A program made the translations under genes and the position numbers. 64,000 bases of DNA from Gammaproteobacteria bacterium (GTDB lineage Bacteria > Pseudomonadota > Gammaproteobacteria > Pseudomonadales > Halieaceae). Below the pieces are notes generated by a model. That model saw nothing but the letters and a program-made list of their open reading frames with translations. It was not told the DNA's origin and did not search any database. The stretch spans positions 248,001 to 312,000 of the forward strand of contig JANSYN010000003.1 of NCBI GenBank assembly GCA_024742415.1, read 5' to 3'. Positions 29,931-38,092 of this stretch are shown here, one piece after another (the stretch's first letter is position 1; each line of letters starts with the position of its first letter).

Positions 29931-29974
29931 CGGCACAGCGCCCGTGACCGGCGTACCCTGCAGCCGCTGTGCCG
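29931..29974. terminator. inverted repeat between convergent lysR and thioesterase genes
   Basis: CGGCACAGC (29931-29939) is perfectly complementary to GCTGTGCCG (29966-29974) across 26 nt. It lies in the 177-bp gap between converging genes, where a bidirectional terminator is expected. No T tract is present. Confidence 0.3.
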
Positions 29975-30033
29975 AGCTGCTCCCTGCACTGACCGGCACG
30001 GACGCGCCGCACGCGGTCACTGCTGCACCGCGC

Positions 30034-30531
30034 TCAGCTTGCGTCGAACAGGCTTTGCGGGGTTGCGCCCGCTTTCCACAGACCTTTATGGTCGGGGAAA
30101 TAAAACGTGCCACTGAAGCGCGCAACCACGCCACGACCGCAGGAAATCGTGCCGCGACAAAACCCGAAGCGGCGTTTGAGACTGACCTCCTGCGCATCCG
30201 CCTGAATCCATTCGCCGCGCCGTGCAGCGGCGACAAAGTCCATGTTCATGGAAATCGTGGGGCTACCGGACAACTCCCCGCGCGCCAGGTTGACGCCGGT
30301 AGCTGCGGCCATATCGGCCAGTGTCATCAACACCCCGCCATGGCAGATACCCATGGTGTTGCCGTGTCGTGCCTGCACAACCAGGCCAAAGCTTGCGTTG
30401 GCCCCATCGACCTTGCGGTAGACCGGTTGCAGCGCATCGATAAAGGCAAGCCCTTCGGGCAGGCGCTCGAACCCCTGCGGCACCGCTTCTGGCACACTGC
30501 CATTGCCTGCGTCATCAGCGCTGTTAGCCAT
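30034..30531 (-). CDS. PaaI-family hotdog thioesterase
   Basis: 165 residues from the ATG at 30531, which has AAGGGG upstream; the frame to 30564 adds 11 residues. The hotdog-fold signature NTMGICHGGVLMTLADMAA, with the conserved HGG, places it with PaaI/YdiI-type acyl-CoA thioesterases. A likely role is hydrolysis of an aromatic or medium-chain acyl-CoA. It follows the flavodoxin-like gene by 57 bp. Substrate specificity cannot be read from the sequence. Confidence 0.85.
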   Translation of the reverse strand: MANSADDAGNGSVPEAVPQGFERLPEGLAFIDALQPVYRKVDGANASFGLVVQARHGNTMGICHGGVLMTLADMAAATGVNLARGELSGSPTISMNMDFVAAARRGEWIQADAQEVSLKRRFGFCRGTISCGRGVVARFSGTFYFPDHKGLWKAGATPQSLFDAS

Positions 30532-30588
30532 ATTTCGTACCCCTTGCGAAGACAGAGCGGCCACGCGTGTGGCCGGCAGTGGAAGCGG

Positions 30589-31059
30589 TTAGTAAATCCC
30601 CATCGACAAGCCCGTCGCAAATGCCTCGCCGAATTCCTCACAGATCAGAGCAGCGGCCTGACAGAACTCACCGCGCTGGATTACCGGTTGAGTTGCCGCG
30701 GGAAACGGGTAGCCGCGCAATATACGTTGCGCCTGACTCTGCGCGGACGTGCCATCATTCCCGGCACTGACCAGCAGGCCATAGGGCACAACCAGCCCCC
30801 GCGCGATGGCCGGGTAAAACGTTCTGTCGAGAAAATCCTTCATGCCGCCACTGAGCGCGCCAGAGTTCTCTGCCGCCACCAGGAGCAAGCCATCTGCACA
30901 GGCCAGGTGTTCTACACTGGCATCCCACGCCCTGCATACCTGTAGATGCACGCCCGTTTCGCGGCGGGCTCCACGTGCCGCAGCGCGCGCCATAGACGCA
31001 CAGGTTCCACTCTGGCTGTGGTAAACAATCAGTAGTCGCCGCGATTCGTCTGCAGACAC
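30589..31059 (-). CDS. flavodoxin-fold NAD(P)H reductase-like protein
   Basis: 156 residues. The N-terminus LLIVYHSQSGTCASMARAAA is a phosphate-binding loop of flavodoxin/WrbA type. The middle part (LLLVAAENSGALSGGMKDFLDR) matches the region of NADPH-dependent FMN reductases that lines the flavin. The protein is short for WrbA (about 200). It probably binds FMN; its partner is unknown. It is divergent from the medium-chain reductase at 31220. Confidence 0.75.
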   Translation of the reverse strand: MSADESRRLLIVYHSQSGTCASMARAAARGARRETGVHLQVCRAWDASVEHLACADGLLLVAAENSGALSGGMKDFLDRTFYPAIARGLVVPYGLLVSAGNDGTSAQSQAQRILRGYPFPAATQPVIQRGEFCQAAALICEEFGEAFATGLSMGIY

Positions 31060-31219
31060 ATGCCACCCTTGCGTTTTCAGTTATCAGCGGTGGGGAAAAC
31101 ACCACTGGCGATTTGAACACAGCGGGCCTTGCCTGTCATCGGCGCCGCTGACCTGTTCAAATGCAGGCGCCGATGGTCTAATACCTGCCCCTGCCAACGT
31201 ATTCGAGAGTAAGATTTCC

Positions 31220-32245
31220 ATGCCAACCGGTAACAAACAGTGGTTATTGAAAGAACGTCCCAGCGCAATGGTCGGACCTGAGCACTTCGAACTGGTCGAA
31301 TCCCCCATGCCGCAAGCGGATCTGGCAGCGGGACAGGTCATGTTCAAGACACTGATGCTGGGGTTCGATCCGGCCATGCGCGGCTGGCTGATGGACGTTC
31401 CCAGCTACCTGCCGCCCGTGGCCATTGGCGAGCCCATGCGCGCCAGCGGCGTTGCGCAGGTCATTGAGTCGCAAAACCCCGACCTTCCCGTTGGCACACT
31501 GGTGCAGGGACTGACCAACTGGCAGGAGTATGGCGTAGGCGACCCGAATGGAGAGATTCCGCTGGCAGCACTGCCAGACGGTACGCCACCGAGCCTTGCC
31601 CTGAGCATGTTTGGCACCACCAGCCTCACAGCCTACTTTGGCCTGCTCGATGTCGGCCTGCCCCGGGCTGGCGATACGGTGGTGGTCTCTGGCGCGGCGG
31701 GCGCGACCGGCAGTGTGGCAGCGCAAATAGCACGCCTGAAAGGCTGCAAGGTCATTGGTATCGCCGGTGGGCCTGAGAAATGCGCCTGGCTTATGGACAG
31801 CTGCAAATTGGACGGCGTCATCGACTACAAACACGAGGACATCGATCAACGCCTGCAGGCACTCTGCCCTGACGGTGTGAACGTGTTTTTTGACAATGTC
31901 GGCGGGCAGATGCTGGAAACAGTGCTCAATCACATGGCCGAATTTGGCCGTATCGTGCTGTGTGGCGCAATTGCCAGCTATAACGATGAAGTTCCTCGCC
32001 CCGGGCCGAGTAACCTCATGCTCCTCACCACGCGCCGCCTGCGTATGGAAGGGTTCATCGTCATTGACTACCTTGATCGTGCCGAGGAAGCCGTCACCGC
32101 GCTGACTGAATGGGTCATGGCCGGCGATATCGCCTGGCGCGAGGACATTCAAAGCGGCTTTGAGAACATACCCGCAACGCTGCAACGTCTGTTTGACGGC
32201 AGTAACCAGGGCAAACAACTGCTGCACCTGGCAGACCCGGCCTAG
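31220..32245 (+). CDS. zinc-independent medium-chain NADP-dependent oxidoreductase (CurA/PTGR type)
   Basis: 341 residues. It is a medium-chain reductase without the zinc-binding cysteine cluster; the Rossmann motif is VVVSGAAGATGSVAAQIA. Family members reduce the alkene of enones (leukotriene B4 12-hydroxydehydrogenase, prostaglandin reductase, curcumin reductase). The signatures GTTSLTAYFGLLDVG and VNVFFDNVGG are typical. It converges on rlmKL across an unusually long 453-bp gap. Confidence 0.88.
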   Translation: MPTGNKQWLLKERPSAMVGPEHFELVESPMPQADLAAGQVMFKTLMLGFDPAMRGWLMDVPSYLPPVAIGEPMRASGVAQVIESQNPDLPVGTLVQGLTNWQEYGVGDPNGEIPLAALPDGTPPSLALSMFGTTSLTAYFGLLDVGLPRAGDTVVVSGAAGATGSVAAQIARLKGCKVIGIAGGPEKCAWLMDSCKLDGVIDYKHEDIDQRLQALCPDGVNVFFDNVGGQMLETVLNHMAEFGRIVLCGAIASYNDEVPRPGPSNLMLLTTRRLRMEGFIVIDYLDRAEEAVTALTEWVMAGDIAWREDIQSGFENIPATLQRLFDGSNQGKQLLHLADPA

Positions 32246-32698
32246 CCAGGCTCCACATACCCGTCGAATCCGAGTTATCCACAACCTGATCTGTGGATAA
32301 CTATGGGGATAGGCCCGGGGACCCATGCCAGCGTGTGACCCACCAAGACGGGCTTACGCCTGGGCCGCTTCGGTAAAAATAGCCATTTATATATATAAAT
32401 CAATAAATTATGGCGTGGTATTAAGTGCCAATTTTAATTTCAGCGCTAACTGGCTACAGCCCCGGTGCCCCGCGCGCGATGTGGACAGCCTCCGCCGCAA
32501 ATGTTTGCGGGTACTAACGTGCAACGCCTTGATTTGCAGCGTTGTACGCAACAGCAAGGGCCGCGAACCGTTTCTTTATGCAAGGCGTCCGCCCTGCCGC
32601 CCCCGCACGCATACGCGGATTGGCAGCACGTAGCGTGGATTGACGCGTAGCGCCGGGCCGCGCCCTTGCCGCGCAGCAGGGGCCGCGCCAGACGCCGT
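32246..32698. other. 453-bp noncoding gap with DnaA boxes, AT-rich stretch and dyads
   Basis: No protein-like frame fits here. From left to right it holds an inverted pair of DnaA boxes (32274-32301); an AT-rich stretch of about 75 bp from 32370, roughly three quarters A+T, containing the palindrome ATTTATATATATAAAT; a near-match DnaA box TGTGGACAG (32480-32488); a 7-bp dyad (32495-32510); and a direct repeat GGGCCGCGCC (32655-32664, 32680-32689). The gap is long for the space between two convergent genes. Confidence 0.6.
32274..32301. repeat. perfect inverted repeat of two consensus DnaA boxes
   Basis: GTTATCCACA (32274-32283) and TGTGGATAAC (32292-32301) form a 10-bp perfect inverted repeat around the 8-bp spacer ACCTGATC. 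Each arm contains the full DnaA 9-mer TTATCCACA. The stem is not GC-rich and no T run follows, so a DnaA-binding role fits better than a terminator. Confidence 0.6.
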
Positions 32699-34870
32699 TC
32701 AGCTAGCGTGTGTGATCCGCCAGCAGCGGTGAATCGTCCGATGACGTTGAAAGTCCCTGTCCAGCGTGGCAGGGGTAATGTCCTGGCAGCGAAACGCCTC
32801 ACTGACCTCCTCGGCCAGAGAAAATCCCCGCCGGTTATTGGAGAAGTACAGACATCCATCGGGACGCAACAGTGCCATAACAGCGGCGACCAGGCCGGCG
32901 TGGTCTCGCTGCACGTCGAAACTGTCATCATAGGACTTGGAGTTGGAAAACGACGGTGGGTCGAGCAGGATGACGTCGTATTGGCCCTGCGCCCTTTGTA
33001 ACCAACTCACGCAGTCCGCCCTTACGCTGCGGTGACTTGAAGCATCGATCTCGTTGCGCGCCAGATTGCGCTCAAACCAGCGCAAGTAAGTATTGGAGGA
33101 ATCCACACTGACCGAAGATACAGCCCCACCCAGTGCAGCATGCACTGTCGCCGTGCCGGTATAGCAAAACAGGTTCAAAAAGGTTTTACCGGCACATTCA
33201 CTGGCGATGCGAAGACGCAGGGGACGATGGTCAAGAAACAGCCCGGTATCGAGATAATCATGCAGATTGACCAGCAGCGTAGCGCGACCCTCGCGCACAG
33301 GCAGAAATTCCTCGCGGCTGGCACGCTTGTCGTACTGGGACGTTCCGCGCTGCCGCCTGCGTTCTTTGTACACAACGCGGTGGGGCAGCACATCCAGCGC
33401 CAGCGGTACGGCTGCCCGTATATCCTGCATGCGCAACTGCGCGTCCGCTTCCGGCACTGAAGCGGGCGCCTTGTACTCGGCCACGTGCACATAGTCGCCA
33501 TAAACGTCCACGGCCACGGCGTACTCGGGCATGTCGGCGTCATAGAGGCGATAGCACTCTATGCCGTTATCGCGTAACCAGGGTCGCAGGCGCTTGCGGT
33601 TCTTGCGCAAGCGATTGAGCAGCATTTGCGCACCATTGGACAAGTCGCCTTTGCCAGCACTGCCGGGTGCGCCGCTGGTAACATCACGCCAGTTATTATT
33701 TTCGAGGTTGAACAGATACAGACCCGTGGCGAGCGCACCGTTATATAGCGTATAGCGCTTGTGGCTGCGCAGCCCCGTCGCCCTGGCAAGGTCTTTGTCG
33801 GAGGTAAACACCGCTGCCTGCCAACCAGGAAACTGGGTCGCCATTTGTTGGCCCAGCAAAGCATACAGCGGCACAAGCTCGGACTTATCTCCCATGCGCT
33901 CACCGTAGGGAGGATTACTCACCAGCAAGCCGTCGGGGATTGCCCGGTGGGTTGGCCTGGTCAGCGCGCGCAGCGGTCGGCAGCTCACGCGCACGTGTTT
34001 TTCCAGACCGGCGGCAGCAATGTTCGCAATGGCGCGCTCGATGACATGGGGGCTGCCGTCATAACCGCGCATCTGGGGCAAGGTACTGGCCAGCCCGGCG
34101 CTGCGACTTGCCTGGGCCTGGGCCACCAGGGCATTCCACTGGGCGCTATCAAATGACTTGAGCTTCTCGAATCCAAACCGGCGTCGACCCAGACCAGGGG
34201 CAATGCCGGCGACCATCATGGCGCCCTCAATCAGCAGCGTGCCTGATCCGCACAACGGGTCGATCAGTGCACCGCCGCGCGCTGCCATCGACGGCCAGTC
34301 CGCACGCAGCAGAATTGCCGCCGCGAGGTTTTCCTTCAGTGGCGCGGCGCCGGCGCGCCGGCGATAGCCGCGCTGGTGCAAACTGCTGCCAGACAGGTCG
34401 ATGCCCAGCTGAGCCCGATCGCGTACCAGTCGCACATTGACACGCACGTCTGCCGCGCTGCGGTCGACGCTGGGACGCGCGCCGTGCTCACTGATGAACC
34501 AGTCGACGATGGCGTCCTTGCTTTTCTGTGCACCGAACTGGGTATTGCGAATCTCATGGTTGACCCCGGCAAAATCCACGGCAAAGCTGGCCGCAGTATC
34601 AAACAGCGCCCCCCAGTTGATCTCGCGTAAACCCGCATACAACGCATTGGCGTCGCCGGCGTTAATCTGTGCCAGTGGCCAAATGACACGGTTGGCAAGA
34701 CGTGACCACAAGCAGGCACGATAGGCGACCGCCCACGGCCCCGTGAAGTGCACACCGGCGACGGTTTCACTGGCCTGTGCTGCGCCGAGCGTTAACAATT
34801 CGTGCGCCAGCAGCGCCTCTACGCCCTTGGGACAGGTAGCAAACCAGTTGAGCTCTGGCGTCGATGGCAT
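32699..34870 (-). CDS. rlmL: bifunctional 23S rRNA methyltransferase RlmKL (m2G2445/m7G2069)
   Basis: 723 residues (E. coli 702). The N-terminal half contains a THUMP domain and the RlmL methyltransferase with the catalytic motif LVSNPPYGERMGDKSELV. The C-terminal half is the RlmK methyltransferase with NLFCYTGTATVHAALGG (SAM loop) and VILLDPPSFSNSKSY. Both active-site motifs are intact, so both modifications are expected. It appears to be a single-gene unit. Confidence 0.95.
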   Translation of the reverse strand: MPSTPELNWFATCPKGVEALLAHELLTLGAAQASETVAGVHFTGPWAVAYRACLWSRLANRVIWPLAQINAGDANALYAGLREINWGALFDTAASFAVDFAGVNHEIRNTQFGAQKSKDAIVDWFISEHGARPSVDRSAADVRVNVRLVRDRAQLGIDLSGSSLHQRGYRRRAGAAPLKENLAAAILLRADWPSMAARGGALIDPLCGSGTLLIEGAMMVAGIAPGLGRRRFGFEKLKSFDSAQWNALVAQAQASRSAGLASTLPQMRGYDGSPHVIERAIANIAAAGLEKHVRVSCRPLRALTRPTHRAIPDGLLVSNPPYGERMGDKSELVPLYALLGQQMATQFPGWQAAVFTSDKDLARATGLRSHKRYTLYNGALATGLYLFNLENNNWRDVTSGAPGSAGKGDLSNGAQMLLNRLRKNRKRLRPWLRDNGIECYRLYDADMPEYAVAVDVYGDYVHVAEYKAPASVPEADAQLRMQDIRAAVPLALDVLPHRVVYKERRRQRGTSQYDKRASREEFLPVREGRATLLVNLHDYLDTGLFLDHRPLRLRIASECAGKTFLNLFCYTGTATVHAALGGAVSSVSVDSSNTYLRWFERNLARNEIDASSHRSVRADCVSWLQRAQGQYDVILLDPPSFSNSKSYDDSFDVQRDHAGLVAAVMALLRPDGCLYFSNNRRGFSLAEEVSEAFRCQDITPATLDRDFQRHRTIHRCWRITHAS

Positions 34871-34966
34871 CGTCGCGGTCTCTCTATCTCGTGAAATCGA
34901 TTGGGCCGGGAACTACCTACCCGAGATGACGACTGATGAGGCACGGGCAAAACCGGTGTGTTGTTA

Positions 34967-35743
34967 TCAACGCGCCGTCCCGGGCTTGCCCGTAGTGGAT
35001 GGTGTCTTTGCCCTGCTTTTTGACCTGCTTTTCGCCTTGGGCCGGGTCTTTGCTTTGACCCGGGCCTTGGGCGCTGCGGCCACTTTGGGTTTGGCTTTCC
35101 TGCGTGGCTTCGGCGATGCTTTCACCCTTGCGCCCTGCGCAGCGGCATCCTTCTCCTTGACCATCACTTCCAGCACCAGTTTGCAGGAGCTGTCCATATA
35201 GTGAATAAAGCGCTCATACTCGTCGTCGGTTAGCGTCCTGAGCTTATCGTGTTGCCGCACCAGGTTCACAAAGCGACGCTCGCGCTCGAACTGGCGCGGC
35301 AGTGCCATCACGCCCAGTTGTTCCAGTGTCTGTTCCAGCGCCGGGTTATAGGTGCGCATAAACTTGATAAGAAAGGGTATCGGGTCGTGTCGCGCCAGGA
35401 GTGAAGCGCTGCGCAACATCAGCTCCAGCGGCATGATGGTTTGGCCGCTTTCAATATCCTCCAACACCGATCGATCAGCCAGTCCGAGCATTTCGGAGAG
35501 CTCCTTGATCGATATCCCCGCGGTCTCACGAGCGTCGCGCAGAAAGTGGCCGGCGTCGGCCATCGCCTCCAGGCGCTCGGGCTCGAGCCGGTTCAGCAGG
35601 GATGTTCGCAGCCAATTCTCACCAAACATGGCCGTCATGGCCGCCGTGTTGCGGGCCAGGTCAAACGTGCCTTCAGCGACCTGTCCGGTCAGCTTCATGA
35701 GCGACTCTATGAGTGTTTCGCTGTCTTTTTCTTTATTGGCCAT
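34967..35743 (-). CDS. helix-turn-helix protein with histone-H1-like basic tail
   Basis: 258 residues from the ATG at 35743. Residues about 66-120 resemble an XRE-type helix-turn-helix (DARETAGISIKELSEML, then SVLEDIESGQT). Residues 1-60 and 120-195 look helical and have no motif I recognise. The last 53 residues hold 21 Lys or Arg among Ala, Pro and Ser (KPRRKAKPK, KAKTRPKAKS), a disordered tail like those of bacterial H1-type proteins such as AlgP. DNA binding is likely through both parts. Targets are unknown. Confidence 0.75.
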   Translation of the reverse strand: MANKEKDSETLIESLMKLTGQVAEGTFDLARNTAAMTAMFGENWLRTSLLNRLEPERLEAMADAGHFLRDARETAGISIKELSEMLGLADRSVLEDIESGQTIMPLELMLRSASLLARHDPIPFLIKFMRTYNPALEQTLEQLGVMALPRQFERERRFVNLVRQHDKLRTLTDDEYERFIHYMDSSCKLVLEVMVKEKDAAAQGARVKASPKPRRKAKPKVAAAPKARVKAKTRPKAKSRSKSRAKTPSTTGKPGTAR

Positions 35744-35810
35744 GCACAAAGTCTAGCAGAAAACGCCACGCTGCCGTGCATGAAACATGCATACACCAAT
35801 GCGATCAGAA

Positions 35811-36821
35811 CTACCCTGCCTTGATGGCCGAAATGATCGACGCCCACATCGCATCAGGCGCCGCGTAAGGCGCATAGATCGCCAATCGATCAGCATGTTC
35901 ACCGTAGCGTTCCAACAGCTTGCCCGCGACGGCTTCCGGCGCCGCCACCGTGGCAAACGCGTTAAGAAAGGTATCATCGATGGCATCTCCGAGCTCTGCC
36001 CAACGCCCTTCCTTGGACAGCCGGTTTAACTCCGGCTGCAAATCTCCGTACCCGATGGCATCCATCGGTGGTTTGTAAGCAGGCGTTGAGGCGTAAAAAC
36101 CGAGTAAATCCTTGACCGAGCGGGTTGCCGCCTGCATCGCTTCTTCCGTCTCCCCGGTAATCACAATGGCATTGATCTGCAGCAGGAAGGCCTCGCGTGA
36201 CCGTCCGCCCGCAGCAAACCCTTCTTCCAGTGCCGGCAGCGTATGATTGATGATAAACGGCATCGAATTAAAAGGGTGGACAACCAGGCCATCGGCGACC
36301 TCTCCAGCTACCGCAGTCATACGTGGCCCCAGTGCGCCCAGCAGAATCGGCGGTGGACCAACCTCCAAAGGCCCGGGGTTGAACATGGGTGTCATCAGGG
36401 TATGGCGGTAATAATCGCCCTCGAATGCCATGGGCGCATCGTTCTGCCAGCAGTCGAAAATCGCTTTCATGGCCATTATGTATTCTCGCATCCGTGTCGC
36501 CGGCGGCGAGAACTCCACGCCGAAACGTTTCTCAATATGCGGTTTGACCTGCGAGCCTATTCCCAACAGGAAACGGCCGCCGCTAAAACGCTGCAAATCC
36601 CAGGACTGATAGGCCAGGTGCATGGGATTGCGTGGGAATGCCACGGCAATGCCGGTGGCAATATCAAGGGTGGGCACGTGCTCTGAGGCCAGCGCGAGTG
36701 GCAGGAACGGGTCCCAGCTTCCCTCCAGAGTATAGACGCCATCGTAGCCTATGGCTGCGAGGCGCTTGGCCTCTTCCGCGGCGCCACCGAGTTGTGCATA
36801 AAAGGGTCCATCTATTTTCAT
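35811..36821 (-). CDS. luciferase-like F420/flavin-dependent oxidoreductase (TIGR03617-like)
   Basis: 336 residues, a luciferase-like TIM barrel. The N-terminus MKIDGPFYAQLGGAAEEAKR and GIGSQVKPHIEKRFG match the group called TIGR03617, whose actinobacterial members use F420. Whether this bacterium makes F420 cannot be seen here; FMN is the alternative. The short direct repeat CATGAGTTA (36819-36827 and 36833-36841) surrounds the start. It is divergent from a second luciferase-like gene. Confidence 0.82.
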   Translation of the reverse strand: MKIDGPFYAQLGGAAEEAKRLAAIGYDGVYTLEGSWDPFLPLALASEHVPTLDIATGIAVAFPRNPMHLAYQSWDLQRFSGGRFLLGIGSQVKPHIEKRFGVEFSPPATRMREYIMAMKAIFDCWQNDAPMAFEGDYYRHTLMTPMFNPGPLEVGPPPILLGALGPRMTAVAGEVADGLVVHPFNSMPFIINHTLPALEEGFAAGGRSREAFLLQINAIVITGETEEAMQAATRSVKDLLGFYASTPAYKPPMDAIGYGDLQPELNRLSKEGRWAELGDAIDDTFLNAFATVAAPEAVAGKLLERYGEHADRLAIYAPYAAPDAMWASIISAIKAG

Positions 36822-37073
36822 GAGTTACGTTCCATGAGTTAAAGCGATCTGTACGGGCAGTTTCATCCAGCGCGTCAGTATGCAGCCTCTGCCCTGTGCT
36901 GTCCGCATCCTGATTCAGCGCCGGGCCCGGCACACCATCACAATTGCAGTCGGTTCACCTAATTGTACGAAAGCCGTGCGAACGTGGTCGAAATTCATCC
37001 GGTCCAAGACGACAACAAACCCGGCGAATACACTGCAGTAGCCCCCTACCCATGACCAAGGAGCAATCTATCT

Positions 37074-37970
37074 ATGAAGATCGGTATCTGTTTACCCTAT
37101 ATGAAAGCGGGGCTGACACGCGCCGATTACCTCCAGTGGTTTCGTACAGTGGAGGCCGGGCCCTATCATGCGGTGTCATGCGGTGAGCGCGTACACGGGC
37201 CAACCTATGACATGCGCATCGTACTTGCTGCTGCTGCGGCGGCCACCGAACGTGTTGAGATTACGCCGACGTTGTATGTTCTGCCGATGCATAGCGCGAC
37301 CCAGGTCGCCAAGGAGGTCGCAACCCTGGACATTCTGTCAGGCGGTCGCGTGAAAAAGGTCGCCGTGGGTTATGGCGGTCGGCCAAAAGATTACGCTGCA
37401 CTGGGCGCAAGGTTCGAAGGTCGCTACGGCCGCATGGACAAACAAGTCGTTGAGATGCGCAACGTCTGGGGCCAGCAGGAACTCATCGAGGGTGGCGGCG
37501 CGATCGGCCCGCCACCGACTTCGGCCGGCGGACCAATGCTGCTGGCCGGAGCAATGGGGCCCAAGAGCATCGAACGCTGTGCGCAGTGGGCCGACGGTCT
37601 TTATGCCTGGTCAGGCAATGGCGAGACCCACGAACTCAACAACACGTTCGCGATGGCCGATGCCGCCTGGGAGCGCGCCGGCCGTGAAAAACCCGCCTAC
37701 CGCATGGGCGGGTTCTGGTACACACTGGCACAGGATGGGCAGCAGAAACTCTATGATTACGTGTATGACTACCTGGCAATAGCGGGCCCGGAGATCGCAA
37801 AGATGATGGCAGACTCGGTGCATCGCAGTACCCCGGACGCCATTCTGGAGGCGATAGATAATGCTGAGGCAGCCGGCTGCGAAGAGATTTTCATGGTGCC
37901 GGCAACGGCAGAAATTGTTGAAGTGGAACGCCTGACCGAGCTGCTGGCCAAGCGCCAGGGAGCACGATAG
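37074..37970 (+). CDS. luciferase-like flavin-dependent oxidoreductase
   Basis: 298 residues with the luciferase-like barrel pattern (MKIGICLPYMKAGLTRADYL, ERVEITPTLYVLPMHSA, DILSGGRVKKVAVGYGGRP). AAGGAG lies upstream of the ATG at 37074. The substrate is not evident. Its divergent pairing with the gene at 35811 suggests shared control of two related oxidations. Confidence 0.82.
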   Translation: MKIGICLPYMKAGLTRADYLQWFRTVEAGPYHAVSCGERVHGPTYDMRIVLAAAAAATERVEITPTLYVLPMHSATQVAKEVATLDILSGGRVKKVAVGYGGRPKDYAALGARFEGRYGRMDKQVVEMRNVWGQQELIEGGGAIGPPPTSAGGPMLLAGAMGPKSIERCAQWADGLYAWSGNGETHELNNTFAMADAAWERAGREKPAYRMGGFWYTLAQDGQQKLYDYVYDYLAIAGPEIAKMMADSVHRSTPDAILEAIDNAEAAGCEEIFMVPATAEIVEVERLTELLAKRQGAR

Positions 37971-38092
37971 TCACGTTCAGCACAGGCCACAGCGATGTGC
38001 ACAGCACCGCTGGCTGTGCAGGAACGGAACGGTGCGTGTAACGCCCGGCCGGTGCTCACGTGCACGCTCCAGGGGCATCACTAACAGGCTTC

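Noticed and set aside
29944..30945. Long plus-strand open frame
   Set aside because: Antisense to the thioesterase and flavodoxin-like genes, with arginine- and histidine-rich low-complexity product and no motif.
31244..32326. Minus-strand open frame of 360 codons
   Set aside because: Antisense to the medium-chain reductase, whose Rossmann motif is intact.
32246..32698. Main chromosomal origin of replication
   Set aside because: Only two perfect DnaA boxes and none of the usual origin neighbours within 30 kb on either side; a regulatory DnaA locus is kept as the weaker claim.
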